Shown here in pieces: positions 1 through 9,362 of a stretch of 64,000 nucleotides of DNA. How positions within the stretch are numbered: position 1 is the stretch's first letter; each line of letters opens with the position of its first letter. This stretch comes from Chloroflexota bacterium. GTDB lineage: Bacteria > Chloroflexota > Dehalococcoidia > Bin125. Below the pieces are notes generated by a model. The model was not told the DNA's origin, searched no databases, and was given only the letters and a program-made list of their open reading frames with translations. The stretch is taken from NCBI GenBank assembly GCA_009838915.1, contig VXQT01000027.1:1-64000 (forward strand), written 5' to 3'. Both the position numbers and the translations under genes were made by a program.

Positions 1-3000
1 TCGTGCGGACGACCGAGGCGCTCCACTTCGAGGACCCGCGCCAGCTCCGGGCGCGCACCCGGAGCGTGTGATCCATGTCGGCCGCCAGACCGGTGAAGTC
101 GTGGACCAGCTGCGCTGCGTCGAGCGCCTCCGGCTCCCCCTCACCGGCCGCCGCGTCGTACTCGCTCGCGCCGGTGACCTTGCCCCAGGCCAGCCGGGCG
201 CCGCTCGAAGTGATAGCAGAGGTCACCAGCCCCGTCGGCTGCGCCGTGCAGACCGTCTCCGCGCCCTCCGCCTGCACCGAGTCTACGCCCGGCTCGGGGT
301 CGCCAAACATCAGACCGCCCTCGCGGCCGGGGCCGTCGGCCACGCCCGCAGGCGCCTCGGTCATTACGGCGCCTGAGTCCGCCTGGACCCGCACGCTGTC
401 CGCCGCTGGCTTGAGCGGCAGCGCGAACGCCGAGGTCGCCGCCCACAGATCGGCCTCGCGGTCCACCTCGAACTGGTACTGCTCCGGCGTGATCCGCTCG
501 CCGCCCGTGGGGATGAACGTCACCTCCACCCGGGCCGGACAGACCGTGTTGTCCAGCCGCGCCGAGACCACGCCCAAGGTGTAGTCCACCCCCGCCACCG
601 TGGCCGTGTACGCGCCGCTCGCGTACCAGCGGCCGGCCCTCACCTCGGGCAGCTTCAGGTACCGCTTCGCTGTCATCATGTCCGAACCGCCCTTGAGCCG
701 CAGCGCGAACTCGACCCTGTGGTCGGACAGCCGCCGCGCCCGAACCTGCGCCTCGACCGTGGCCGGCGGCGCCGGCTTGCTCACCGTCAGGCTGAGCGTC
801 TTGGTTGCCGTCAGCTGCCGGTACGTCGCGTCCGTCGCCAGGACCATGACGTTCTGCGTGCCCGCCGTCGCCTGACAGGTCACCTGCACGGAGGATCCGC
901 TCTGCGCGGTCCCATCGACGCTCACCGTGTGCGAGCCCGATCCGCCCGTCACCGTCCAGCTGACCGTCACCGCTGCGTTGGTCTCGCAACTGGTCGGCGT
1001 CGCCTCGGCCGTCAGCACCAGCGCCGGCGGGGCCAGGGTCGTCCCCTCAATAGTCGCCCAGAGCGAGTGGTCGGCCCCCGTGTAGGCGCGCACCTCCAAC
1101 TCGTACTTCGTGCTCGGCTCGAGACTGAGGAACGGGTGACTCAGCGTCGCCGCTGCCAGCTTCGCCTCAGCCCCGCCGTCCCGCCGCACCCCGTAACCGG
1201 TGGCGCCCTGCGCCGCCTGCCAGCCGAGCGTCAGAGCGGTCACCTCAGCAGCCACGGAGAGCCCCGCCGGCGCCGCGACCTTCGGCACGCTCACCGTCAA
1301 CGTCACCCGCTGCGTCGCGCTCAGCGTCGTGTGCACCGTGTCCCGGGCGACCAGCGAGACCGTCTGCGTGCCCGCCGTCCCCTGGCAGACCACCTCCGCC
1401 GACGCATCCGCTTGCTCGGCGCCGTCCAGGCTGACCGTGTAGCGGCCGGAACCGCCCTCGACGCTCCAGCTGATCTCCACCGTCTCGCCGGTCAGACAGC
1501 TCGCCGCACTCGGCGTCAGCGTCAGCGCCAGCGGCTGCGGTGGCGGCGCCTCCGGCGTCGTCAACGCCACCCCCGCCCAGGGCGTGTAATCCCGCACGCC
1601 GCGGTACAACGTCCGCACCTCCGCCCGATAGCTCGTCTCCGGCTGCAAGCTCAGCCCGCTGAAGTTGAACCCTCGGCGCGGCGTCGCGCTCTCCTTCACC
1701 ACCCGGCCGCCCTGCCGCAGCCGCACGTTGTGAATCAACACGCCCGGACGCAGCCCCTCCCACTCCAGCCGCAGCCCGCTCGTCGTCACCCCGCTCACCC
1801 GCACCGCGCACGGACCCAGACAGGCGACTGCGCTGCCCGGATCAGAGGCCTCTCCATCGCCGTTCAGCGCCTCCACCCCGATCTCGTAGATCCCCGCGGC
1901 CGTAAGATCACAGAACCGCCGGGTGCGCTTGTCCGTTGGAGCCGCGCACTCCTTGTTTCCCGCCGTTCCGATCACCGCAGCATCGATCGGGCCGCCCGGG
2001 CTGACATCGATGATCTCAGCCTCGTAATCCGCGGCGCCGTCCGCCTGGGGCCAGCTCACCAGCACCGAGTACGGGCCGCCGGGCGCTCCCGCCCAGGCAT
2101 CGAACCGGACCGCAGCCTGGGGCGGCGGCGGTGCGGTTTTCGTGCTGGCCGGCGTGCTCTCCGGACTCGACGCGCCCTGCGCCAGCGCCTGCACCGTGAA
2201 GCGATAGACCGTGTTCGGCTGCAACCGGTCAATCGTTACCGGTGGGTGATCGGTCTCCCTCGTAGTGTTGCCGTCACGATCGGCCGGACTGTAGCTCACG
2301 CGGTACGACTCGGCGCAAACTTCCGACCAGGTCAAGTCGATCGCGCTGGAGCTGATCCCACCCGTCTCGCTGTAGGGAAGCGACGGCGCCTGGAGCGGCA
2401 ACGTGCATGTCACATCGAGCTTGAGCGGCGCCGTAGCCGTCCGGCCGACCCCGTCCCTCACCGTGATCGTCAACTCCGAGGGACCATAGGTCGACGGGCA
2501 GCGATAGCCGTACTTCCAACTGCTGCCGGAACTCGTCTTGGTGTACGACGTGCCGTTCTGGTCGGTGTACGCGTATGGCCCACTCCCACCGGAGACCTCG
2601 AAATAGGTAACCGTAGCCTGCCCGGCAACACAGTCGCGCGTTGTTCCTAAGCCACCGACGGCCAGCGGCTGCGTCGCCGTGGCTGTTGCTTGTCGTCCGC
2701 CGCCGTCCTTGCGCAGCGCCCACACCGCAACCGAGCTCCCGGTTGCCACGCCAGCGGGACAGCGGACCTCAAGCGGCGAAGCGGCCGAACTCTGGCCGTA
2801 GGCGTGCATCGTCACCGGACCGCCCGAATCGGACGCCAGCCGCCATCCGATCGACACCGTGCCGCCTGAACTGCACGTACCAGGCGCCGACGTGGGCGCG
2901 ATCTCGAACTTGACCGACTTCGGCCTCGGAATCACGTAGTAGTCGAGGGATATGGTCCTCGTCGTGTCAGCATCCCAAGCGGCCTTCACGCTCACTTGTT

Positions 3001-4537
3001 TCGTTTGGCCGCCGACCGCGCCGCACGCCTGGGTGGTCGGAGTGATCGAGGGATCGTTCGCGCCTCCGCTGTGCGAGATTGATAGCTTCGCCCGCGGCGT
3101 CGAGAAATCGGATGGATTGATGGCGAAGAACTGTCCCGTGTAGCAGTAAGCCGTACTGACCGACGCGCTCAAGACGGCCGGGCACCCCGGTCCTCGGCAC
3201 CATCCGGCGTCGTCGGGCTCATCCCACTCGGCAACGCCGACGACATGAGTCGGATCACCGATCGGGTGCTTCGGCCACCTCTCGAGCAGATCGGTTGGCG
3301 TGCAGTTGGACGTCCAATAGGGGGTCCTGGGCGCCAGTGGTGGTTCCGGGGCTTGGTTGTCGATGAACGCGTTGAGACCCATCTTGAACCCGGAACTGCC
3401 GACCAGGCGATACTCCTCGCCCAGCCCGCCGCAGTCGACGACCTTGATCATCGATTGCCGCATACCGGCACCGACAAAGGCAGGAATCGAACGCAGCGTT
3501 CTCCAGCCATTGGTCGTCTTGCGCTGCACGATGATGTGGGTCGCATTGTGGCTCAGTTCTTCGGCTCCATCCTTTCCCCAGTGGAACGTCGCCGCCATAG
3601 TGCCTGACTGCGAACGCTTGACGTCTCCGTCCAGGCGCACGTCGGTCAACGGTCCCACACGATAGGCCTCGTAGAGGTCGCGAAGATCGCGGCCAGTGAT
3701 GTCGCCGTTGGTTTTGCAAGCGGTCGTCCCTGCTCGCGGGCGATAGCTCATCGCGGTGAAGTGATCACCTAGCGGATCAACCGCGGAGTTTCTCAGTTGG
3801 TCGCAGTGGTCGTGATCGTCGTAGTGAGAGAGACCCAGAGCATGGCCCAGTTCGTGCACCATCGTGCCGACATGATCGGGGCTGTTCGGCTGGTGGGACA
3901 GCGCCTGATAGATCAGCACTGCGCTATCACTGAGGCCGGAGCCGGACGGCGCATTGTCCCATCTGAAGAGCTTCCTTGGCGAAGAGGTTCCAGGCTCCCA
4001 CTTGTAACATGCGCGCGTGCTCCCACTCACGGTGGGGTCGAAGGTTCCGTTCGAACACTGAACCCTGACGTGGGTAGCATTGATCAGGAGCGTGTTCTCC
4101 ACCACCTCCACGTTTGCCCCGGCACACGCGGGCGTCGTGACTTGTCGGAAGACTCGATAGTCGAGTAGCGCGCCGTCGTCGATGGCTCCGTCGCCATCCG
4201 AGTCCGGGCTGAGCCTGTCGTGCCAGACCGATATCGCTTCCCCCAGCACCTGCAAGAGCCGGGGATTGGTGCTTCGGGTGCAGATCGTCGTCGGCTTCCC
4301 CTCGATTACATTCTCGTTGAGGCGGACAGACTCGTCATCATCGGTGTTGCTATCGTCGTGGGCGGCCGGGAGTGCCGCACTGGATGGAGACGCGGGCATC
4401 CGTCCGGCCGGAGTCAAGGTGGAATGAGATCGGATTGGTACGGTGGTGCTCGCACCAGAGGATTCGTCCGTCGCGAACCCCAGGACGCCAGCGCCGAGCG
4501 CCAGGCCCAGCGCAATAGCGCTCAGCGCGCGCCGCAC
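1..4537 (-). CDS. Giant secreted metzincin-type metalloprotease with Ig-like and Fn3 domains (3' end outside window)
   Basis: The frame is open for at least 1,512 codons from a GTG and leaves the window with no stop. The N-terminus (MRRALSAIALGLALGAG) is a signal peptide. Residues 228-238 read HELGHALGLSH, the metzincin zinc motif HExxHxxGxxH, and Met263 in AMSYRP fits the Met-turn, so an extracellular zinc endopeptidase is likely. A D-S-D-G-D-G-A-I-D-D stretch before it may bind calcium. After about residue 540 follow Ig-like modules with V-x-G-G-S-G and G-T-Q-T-V motifs and at least four Fn3-like modules (near 712, 806, 913 and 1089). Near residue 1260 is a V-E-F-A-L domain also present in the membrane protein starting at 13683. 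The GTG directly follows the TAG of the upstream gene in the same frame, so expression is probably coupled. The substrate is unknown. The zinc motif and signal peptide are seen directly; domain boundaries are by eye. Confidence 0.85.
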   Translation of the reverse strand, partial: MRRALSAIALGLALGAGVLGFATDESSGASTTVPIRSHSTLTPAGRMPASPSSAALPAAHDDSNTDDDESVRLNENVIEGKPTTICTRSTNPRLLQVLGEAISVWHDRLSPDSDGDGAIDDGALLDYRVFRQVTTPACAGANVEVVENTLLINATHVRVQCSNGTFDPTVSGSTRACYKWEPGTSSPRKLFRWDNAPSGSGLSDSAVLIYQALSHQPNSPDHVGTMVHELGHALGLSHYDDHDHCDQLRNSAVDPLGDHFTAMSYRPRAGTTACKTNGDITGRDLRDLYEAYRVGPLTDVRLDGDVKRSQSGTMAATFHWGKDGAEELSHNATHIIVQRKTTNGWRTLRSIPAFVGAGMRQSMIKVVDCGGLGEEYRLVGSSGFKMGLNAFIDNQAPEPPLAPRTPYWTSNCTPTDLLERWPKHPIGDPTHVVGVAEWDEPDDAGWCRGPGCPAVLSASVSTAYCYTGQFFAINPSDFSTPRAKLSISHSGGANDPSITPTTQACGAVGGQTKQVSVKAAWDADTTRTISLDYYVIPRPKSVKFEIAPTSAPGTCSSGGTVSIGWRLASDSGGPVTMHAYGQSSAASPLEVRCPAGVATGSSVAVWALRKDGGGRQATATATQPLAVGGLGTTRDCVAGQATVTYFEVSGGSGPYAYTDQNGTSYTKTSSGSSWKYGYRCPSTYGPSELTITVRDGVGRTATAPLKLDVTCTLPLQAPSLPYSETGGISSSAIDLTWSEVCAESYRVSYSPADRDGNTTRETDHPPVTIDRLQPNTVYRFTVQALAQGASSPESTPASTKTAPPPPQAAVRFDAWAGAPGGPYSVLVSWPQADGAADYEAEIIDVSPGGPIDAAVIGTAGNKECAAPTDKRTRRFCDLTAAGIYEIGVEALNGDGEASDPGSAVACLGPCAVRVSGVTTSGLRLEWEGLRPGVLIHNVRLRQGGRVVKESATPRRGFNFSGLSLQPETSYRAEVRTLYRGVRDYTPWAGVALTTPEAPPPQPLALTLTPSAASCLTGETVEISWSVEGGSGRYTVSLDGAEQADASAEVVCQGTAGTQTVSLVARDTVHTTLSATQRVTLTVSVPKVAAPAGLSVAAEVTALTLGWQAAQGATGYGVRRDGGAEAKLAAATLSHPFLSLEPSTKYELEVRAYTGADHSLWATIEGTTLAPPALVLTAEATPTSCETNAAVTVSWTVTGGSGSHTVSVDGTAQSGSSVQVTCQATAGTQNVMVLATDATYRQLTATKTLSLTVSKPAPPATVEAQVRARRLSDHRVEFALRLKGGSDMMTAKRYLKLPEVRAGRWYASGAYTATVAGVDYTLGVVSARLDNTVCPARVEVTFIPTGGERITPEQYQFEVDREADLWAATSAFALPLKPAADSVRVQADSGAVMTEAPAGVADGPGREGGLMFGDPEPGVDSVQAEGAETVCTAQPTGLVTSAITSSGARLAWGKVTGASEYDAAAGEGEPEALDAAQLVHDFTGLAADMDHTLRVRARSWRGSSKWSASVVRT

Positions 4538-5497
4538 CTACTGAGCACCTGATGAAGGTGGCTGACCGGAGGACCCGATAAGAGCGGTCAACAACGAGTT
4601 CAACGCCGTTTCGGGGTCGTCGTGTGCACCCTGCTCTCTTCCCTGGCCCCGGATAGCATCCGGAGTGCTGGAGAGCCTTTCGATCCGGCGATCGCCGACC
4701 TCAGTTCCGCTATCGAGTCCGATGTGTGCGATGCCTCGAAATCCACCAAGAAAGAAAGCGATCTCAACGTTACTCTGGCCTCCGTCGACTTCCTCGATAG
4801 CTCCGACCCTGGCCTCGACACCCTCCGGGATTGTGAACAGAAATCCAAGAATCCGATAGGTCTCGCCCGCCTGCAACTGCGTCCCTCCTCCGCTGACGCT
4901 GAGGACCACGTAGATGTCGTGAGACGCGACTGCGGTCGCGCCGGTGGAGTCAGTCACGGTGGCGCGAATGGTCTTGGGGCCGGAGTCGATCTCGGGGTTG
5001 GCGTGGTACCAGCGGTGCTGGTCGTAATCCTCGTAGGACACCGCTCCGGGGTTCGGCGCGCAACTCACTGACGCGGTGCCGGCTGCTCCCTCGTAAGCTC
5101 CAACCCCGTCCCGTTTCTCATTGTCGATGACCAGGGTGTATGGACCCGTGCCGCCACTCACCTCCCAGCGCACCGGGATCTCGGCGACGTTTGCCCAGCC
5201 CTTGGTGATGCTGCGGGTGCCGATGATCTCGCCCTCGTCGTCGTAGACCCACGCCTCTCCGGCAAACCCCCAGCCGCGTTCGGTCTCGCAGATCTCGGGC
5301 GCGGAGAGAGTCAGAGTCAGGTCGCTATCGGCCTTCGCGGCCGCCGCCTGCTCGCTGGAGTCATCGCTCACCGCTGTTGCTTCTTCGCCGATGCCCAGCT
5401 CCCGCCCGACCATCACGACGACCACCGCCACCACCGCAGTGACGACAACAAAGAGCGCGATGTCCCGCGGTCGGAGCCGTCGAACACGAGCCGTCAT
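4538..5497 (-). CDS. Membrane-anchored protein with one composite Ig-like/GQPP module
   Basis: No named family is recognised. A basic N-terminus (TARVRRLRPRD) leads into one hydrophobic segment (IALFVVVTAVVAVVVVMVG), so it is a type II anchored or uncleaved-signal protein with the rest outside the cell. The exported part is one copy of the module repeated in the genes at 7036 and 9363. It has L-S-A-P-E-I-C-E, then W-E-V-S-G-G-T-G-P-Y, then V-T-D-S-T-G-A-T-A, then L-Q-A-G-E-T-Y-R-I, and ends in S-G-Q-P-P. The ATG at 5497 was chosen because GGGG lies 6 nt upstream. The frame stays open to an ATG at 5572, which would add 25 residues. The TAG stop is immediately followed, in frame, by the GTG of the metzincin gene. 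It could anchor or present the secreted partners, but that is inference. Confidence 0.75.
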   Translation of the reverse strand: MTARVRRLRPRDIALFVVVTAVVAVVVVMVGRELGIGEEATAVSDDSSEQAAAAKADSDLTLTLSAPEICETERGWGFAGEAWVYDDEGEIIGTRSITKGWANVAEIPVRWEVSGGTGPYTLVIDNEKRDGVGAYEGAAGTASVSCAPNPGAVSYEDYDQHRWYHANPEIDSGPKTIRATVTDSTGATAVASHDIYVVLSVSGGGTQLQAGETYRILGFLFTIPEGVEARVGAIEEVDGGQSNVEIAFFLGGFRGIAHIGLDSGTEVGDRRIERLSSTPDAIRGQGREQGAHDDPETALNSLLTALIGSSGQPPSSGAQ

Positions 5498-5846
5498 CGT
5501 CATCCCCTTCAAGCCGTCAGGGGAGCGTACCACGCCTTCTGGAGAAGGGCTTTTGCTCGCACTGTCGGGCACGATCCTTCACCTGCAAACGGTCTGGGAA
5601 TGGAGCATCGGTGCTCCGCCGCAAGAGCGGAGCAAGCACTCGGGATCACCGGCCTCAATCCCCTCCGCAAGCCTGGCAGGCGAGTGCCAACGGCGCGAAA
5701 GCAATCCGGGCAATGTCGCAATTGATTGCAGCGGCCGCCCGCCATTGGCTAACAAGGACAGAACTCCGAGCCCTCCTGGGCAGCACCAGTGAGGCCAACT
5801 GAATGGCTTCGAAGGAGATTGCCGTTAGATACGCCTGGACGACTCT

Positions 5847-6044
5847 ATGCTGAGGCGGATGTCGACTTTGTTCAATGCGATCTAGGTGGTCGGCGGGCGG
5901 CCCTCGATCCCGCTCGATCACTTGCTCAAGGCGAGCCCTTTGATGGTGCCTTGCACGGTCCTCTCGGAGCGCCGTTTCTGCGAGCAACTCCGCTACAACC
6001 TCCTGTTCAACTGGTTCTTCGAGCTCACCGTCCGAGGCGAGTAG
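5847..6044 (+). pseudogene. IS5-like (DUF772-type) transposase N-terminal remnant
   Basis: One frame reads MLRRMSTLFNAI, a TAG, then GGRPSIPLDHLLKASPL, and further on E-R-R-F-C-E-Q-L-R-Y-N-L-L-F-N-W-F-F-E-L before a second stop. This matches the start of IS5-group/DUF772 transposases (consensus GRPSIPPExLLxAxLLxxLY...RSERxxxEQLxYNLLFRWF). Only about 60 codons remain, with an internal stop and no DDE catalytic domain. It lies tail to tail with the IS1182-like remnant on the other strand. It is non-functional. Confidence 0.75.
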
Positions 6045-6099
6045 TGCCTCCGGTAGTGTCATCCCACTTGGGGCCCCGGGTGCCCAGGCATGCGCTACG

Positions 6100-6671
6100 C
6101 CAGACGCTGCTCGCGACCGCGCACCGTGTTCGGCACCAGGAACGCTTGCTACGCGCCGTCCCACTGCTGCTCCTCGGCTTCTACGCGCTCCGTATCTGAC
6201 AGCGTCTGCTCGACCTCAGCCTCCAGTTCCAGGGGCCGCGGCTGCGACCGTGGCTCGCTTGAGCGCGCAGCCTGGCACCATCCAGAGCCACCAACCCGGC
6301 CGTGAACAAGTCCCCCCTCGTCACCCAACCGCAGGATGTCAATGATCATGCAAGCCAGGGCTCGCGCTGGGTGCTTGCGAATGCGGTAAGTCGTCGCGTG
6401 GTCCGGCTACTGGTTCGCGCTCAGCACGCGGTAGGCGATGTCCTCGCGGAAGCGCCATCATCATCTCTGGGTCTTGGGCGCGCCGTCCCTAACCGTCTTC
6501 GCGGTCAGAGGTGTGGAAGACAGAGAGAACTCGCAGTTCGACCGCCTCCGCGGCGAACCAGGTCAAGTGGACCTCCGGCAGCCAGTCGCCCAGATTGGCC
6601 AGCATCGCGTACTGCTGCTCACCTCTGCACGACGGATAACGCCGAGACACGAACCGACGCCTCCCCCACAT
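6100..6671 (-). pseudogene. IS1182-family transposase remnant with stops and a deletion
   Basis: Fragments in family order survive in several frames. They are RGEQQYAMLANLGDWLPEV and H-L-T-W-F near 6560-6620, D-P-E-M-M-M-A near 6460, and EDIAYRVLSANQ, a stop, then PDHATTYRIRKHP near 6380-6440. LELEAEVEQTLSDTERVEAE follows near 6170-6230. These correspond to the WLPExHLAWF, DPxMMVALLLY, EDxAFRVxxANxxPDHATIxRFR and coiled-coil parts of IS1182-type transposases. About 20 codons are missing between D-P-E-M-M-M-A and E-D-I-A-Y. The catalytic C-terminus was not found. The 3' boundary is approximate. Confidence 0.75.
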
Positions 6672-6986
6672 GCTCCGGTATTGCGAGCAACTTGCCCTCT
6701 GGCTGCCTCGCGAGGAGGTCTGTGCGACAGCCTCCGCAAGCGGGCCCGTTCGCCGCTCTCCGGTGATCTTCGGCCGTCGACACTCGGTCGTCGCAGCAGC
6801 GCCGTTCGCGGGGGACGCCTCCATCTCCCTCAGCGAAACGAACCTATCCGCTGCCACACCTCCGCCAAGGCGTGCGGTCAACCAAGTGCCCCGTTCCTGG
6901 CCTCGCAGCAGTGATCGCTGGATCTGGCTCCACCCCGGGTCAAATCAAGCGACGACTCCCACTCGAGAGCGCCCTGCGGTGCTCCT

Positions 6987-7020
6987 CGCTCACTGCTACG
7001 CCCGTTCTGTTGGGTGAGCG
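6987..7020 (-). terminator. Possible hairpin downstream of the gene ending at 7036
   Basis: CGCTCAC and GTGAGCG form a perfect 7-bp inverted repeat around a 20-nt loop, just past the stop of the exported multidomain gene. There is no U-tract, so a role as an intrinsic terminator is uncertain. Confidence 0.25.
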
Positions 7021-7035
7021 CAGCGCGTGCATCCG

Positions 7036-9357
7036 CTAGGGCTCGTCAGGTGCGTCGGATGTCACATCGAGACTCACATGCTGCCGCAAAACAGTCGGCA
7101 TGACATTGGAGTCGGTGATCTCGATCGTGACATGTGGGTTGTCAGAGCCGGGAGGGCAATCGAGCTCGATGATGGAGCCGTCCACTCGGGCCGGTTCGTC
7201 GCCGGGCGCCCTGACGCGATACGGCGGCACGCCGCCAGTCGCGCGCCAGACGATTTGCACACGCTCGCCGGTGGTACAGGTTGCGCTCGGCGATGCCTTT
7301 GCGATTACCCGCATTCCAACACGCTGCGGCGGCGAATCGGTGACGTTGATGTGCACGGTCGCCGTGGATTGGTGCGGAGGTTGCGCCTGATCCGTCGCAC
7401 GGAGCATGACGGTCTGCGTCCCGATTGACTGCTGACAGCGGACGGTCGCCACGCCGCCTGGATCAAGTTGGCCATCGACGCCGTCGATCGTGATCGCGAC
7501 TGGTCCCTGTTCGCTGTAGGCATTCCAGCCGATGAGCACGGCCTCGCCCGGTCGGCAATGGCTGCTCAGGAGCGCCGCGGCACTGAACGGCAGCTGTTCC
7601 TCAATCGATCTGGCGAGAGACTCGTACTCCAACGTCAACTCATCCGACTGCGGTGGATCGCTGCGGTCCGAGGCGGTCAATCTGATCTCGTGCGTACCAC
7701 CTTGCTGCGGGCAGTTCAGCACGAGACGATGAGCCGATGGGTCGCGGCCGTTGACTGTGATGGTCAGCGGCGTCCAGTAACCGCCGGTCACTGACCAGTT
7801 GAGATTGAGCGCAGGGCCGCCGATCGGGTTCGCAGTGGTGTATTCCCCGTCGTGCCAGCTGCTCCAGTGTTCGTTGCGTTCTCGGGCGGTCTGGATGTTG
7901 TAGCCGCCGAACTGGCAACTGATCGGGTCAACGTCAGCCGTGATGCGCAGCGGCGCGAGCTGATCGGCGAGATCGTCGCGAAGCGTTGGCGGTTGGCCAA
8001 CCGACGCCACGAGCGCTCGGAGCTGAGTGTGGATCGGGTGGTCCGAGCCGACGGCGGGCGTCGTTGCTCGTGGTTCCTCCCCGTAGGCGCGACCGCTCTC
8101 CACGCCAAACCAGACGGAGGCGGAGACTCCGTCTGAATCCATCCACAGCGAAAACGCATCCTCGCAGTAGTACGGATCGTTGCGGTCGTCGCCCTCGGGC
8201 GGATCGCAGCTGGAGTGCTCGTACCCGCCCGCGTCGGCGACGACGCCCGCTGGAATCGTCAGCAGTTGACCTGAGACCCGGTAGGTCTCGCCGCCGTGCA
8301 GGTCCGCGGCGACAACGTTCTTGATCCCATAGGTGTGAACGACGCCTGATGCGACATTGCCGTTCGCGTCGATCACGATGCCGTGCACACTGTGCAGGCC
8401 GGAGTCGCTGACGCCGCGAGTCAGACGCCCGCATTGCACGTGCAGGTCGCCAAACGCGGCCCCGAACATGTGGCCATCGATGACGATCCGATACGGCGCG
8501 ACGCCGCCGCTGACCTCCCAGGCGACAACGCTCTGCGACGGTCGCCAGGTGGGGCCGGTCTCCTCGCAGATCGCCGGTGCGATCATCCGCAGCCTGAGAT
8601 CGGACGCACCGCCGCCCGAGACGCTGGGCGGCGCCAGGTCAGACGCAGGCTGATTGATCGAAGCGACCAGTTGATCGAACGCCGCGCTCACTGCATCGGC
8701 ATCGAGAGCGCCGTATGCGGAGACTTCCCGACTGAACTCCTCGGCTGGCCAGCGTCGGATCCAGATGCTGGAGCCTCGAAAGTTCCAGCTGCCGGTGAAG
8801 AGCTGGAACCGGTCGGCGCAAGGCGCATCGAGGTCGCGGCAGTCGGCTGAGGTGTAGTCGCCGAGATGCAGGTCGAAGGCCTCGGGAACCGTGATCAAGA
8901 TGCCGTGCACGCGGTAGGTCAGACCGGCCTGCAGCTCGGTGTCGCCGGGTCCGCCATAACTGTCTGCGCGAATCGAACGCACCGCGTTCACGTAGGAGAG
9001 CGCGCCGGCGGTCGCTCCGGTCGCATCGCGGACATGCGCCTGGACAGCGAACAGGCCGGAGTCCACATCGCGTCCCACCCAGACCCCGCAGAGCAGCTGC
9101 GTGACGCCTTGAGCCTGGCCAACGCGCGAGTCGTCGACGAACACCTCGTAGGGGGGTTCCCCACCGACAACCTGCCACTCGACGTTCAAGGTGAGCTCTT
9201 CGTCGCGTTCGTCACCTTCGATGTCGCAGGTGCGTGGGACGGTGAGCATCAATTTGAGCCCTTGCTCGCGACCGATCGACGCCCACGCGCTCGCCGCCGC
9301 CGCGGCCATCATGAGCAGGCTGGCGAGAAGCGCGACGCCGCGACGCCGCCGAGACAT
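7036..9357 (-). CDS. Secreted multidomain protein, two composite GQPP-type modules plus three Ig-like domains
   Basis: This 773-residue exported protein is not assignable to a named family. Residues 1-27 are a signal peptide (basic R-R-R-R, hydrophobic core, A-W-A-S cleavage site). Two long modules follow, at about 34-237 and 252-460. Each starts with a cysteine-bearing strand (V-P-R-T-C or A-P-A-I-C-E), then W-x-V-x-G-G-x-x-P-Y, D-A-x-G or N-G, and A-G/G-G-x-T-Y-R-V-x-G. Each ends in a helix-like L-V-A-S-I/V-x-Q-P. Residues 468-773 hold three shorter Ig-like domains with paired cysteines and motifs such as Q-T-V-M-L-R-A-T-D, which are also found in the metzincin. A strong GGAGGT sits 7 nt before the ATG, inside the end of the upstream gene, so the two are co-translated. 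The role may be surface adhesion or matrix binding; this is unproven. Confidence 0.8.
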   Translation of the reverse strand: MSRRRRGVALLASLLMMAAAAASAWASIGREQGLKLMLTVPRTCDIEGDERDEELTLNVEWQVVGGEPPYEVFVDDSRVGQAQGVTQLLCGVWVGRDVDSGLFAVQAHVRDATGATAGALSYVNAVRSIRADSYGGPGDTELQAGLTYRVHGILITVPEAFDLHLGDYTSADCRDLDAPCADRFQLFTGSWNFRGSSIWIRRWPAEEFSREVSAYGALDADAVSAAFDQLVASINQPASDLAPPSVSGGGASDLRLRMIAPAICEETGPTWRPSQSVVAWEVSGGVAPYRIVIDGHMFGAAFGDLHVQCGRLTRGVSDSGLHSVHGIVIDANGNVASGVVHTYGIKNVVAADLHGGETYRVSGQLLTIPAGVVADAGGYEHSSCDPPEGDDRNDPYYCEDAFSLWMDSDGVSASVWFGVESGRAYGEEPRATTPAVGSDHPIHTQLRALVASVGQPPTLRDDLADQLAPLRITADVDPISCQFGGYNIQTARERNEHWSSWHDGEYTTANPIGGPALNLNWSVTGGYWTPLTITVNGRDPSAHRLVLNCPQQGGTHEIRLTASDRSDPPQSDELTLEYESLARSIEEQLPFSAAALLSSHCRPGEAVLIGWNAYSEQGPVAITIDGVDGQLDPGGVATVRCQQSIGTQTVMLRATDQAQPPHQSTATVHINVTDSPPQRVGMRVIAKASPSATCTTGERVQIVWRATGGVPPYRVRAPGDEPARVDGSIIELDCPPGSDNPHVTIEITDSNVMPTVLRQHVSLDVTSDAPDEP

Positions 9358-9362
9358 CGCCG

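Larger units (their letters stand above)
5498..7035. other. Gene-poor gap in the exported-protein operon, holding two transposase remnants
   Basis: No intact gene is supported between the two exported-protein genes. The middle holds the decayed IS5-like and IS1182-like transposases listed separately. The part next to the anchored-protein gene has overlapping inverted repeats of GGAGCA/TGCTCC (near 5602-5634) that could form a small hairpin. The 6672-7035 part shows no recognisable coding signal. Insertion and decay here may have split a single longer operon. Confidence 0.6.

Noticed and set aside
719-2650. 643-codon open frame on the plus strand
   Set aside because: It is the exact antisense phase of the metzincin gene, arginine-rich and without domain motifs; a GC-bias artefact.
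5602-5634. GGAGCA/TGCTCC inverted repeats as a riboswitch or attenuator
   Set aside because: Too short and without a leader peptide, U-tract or known aptamer features.
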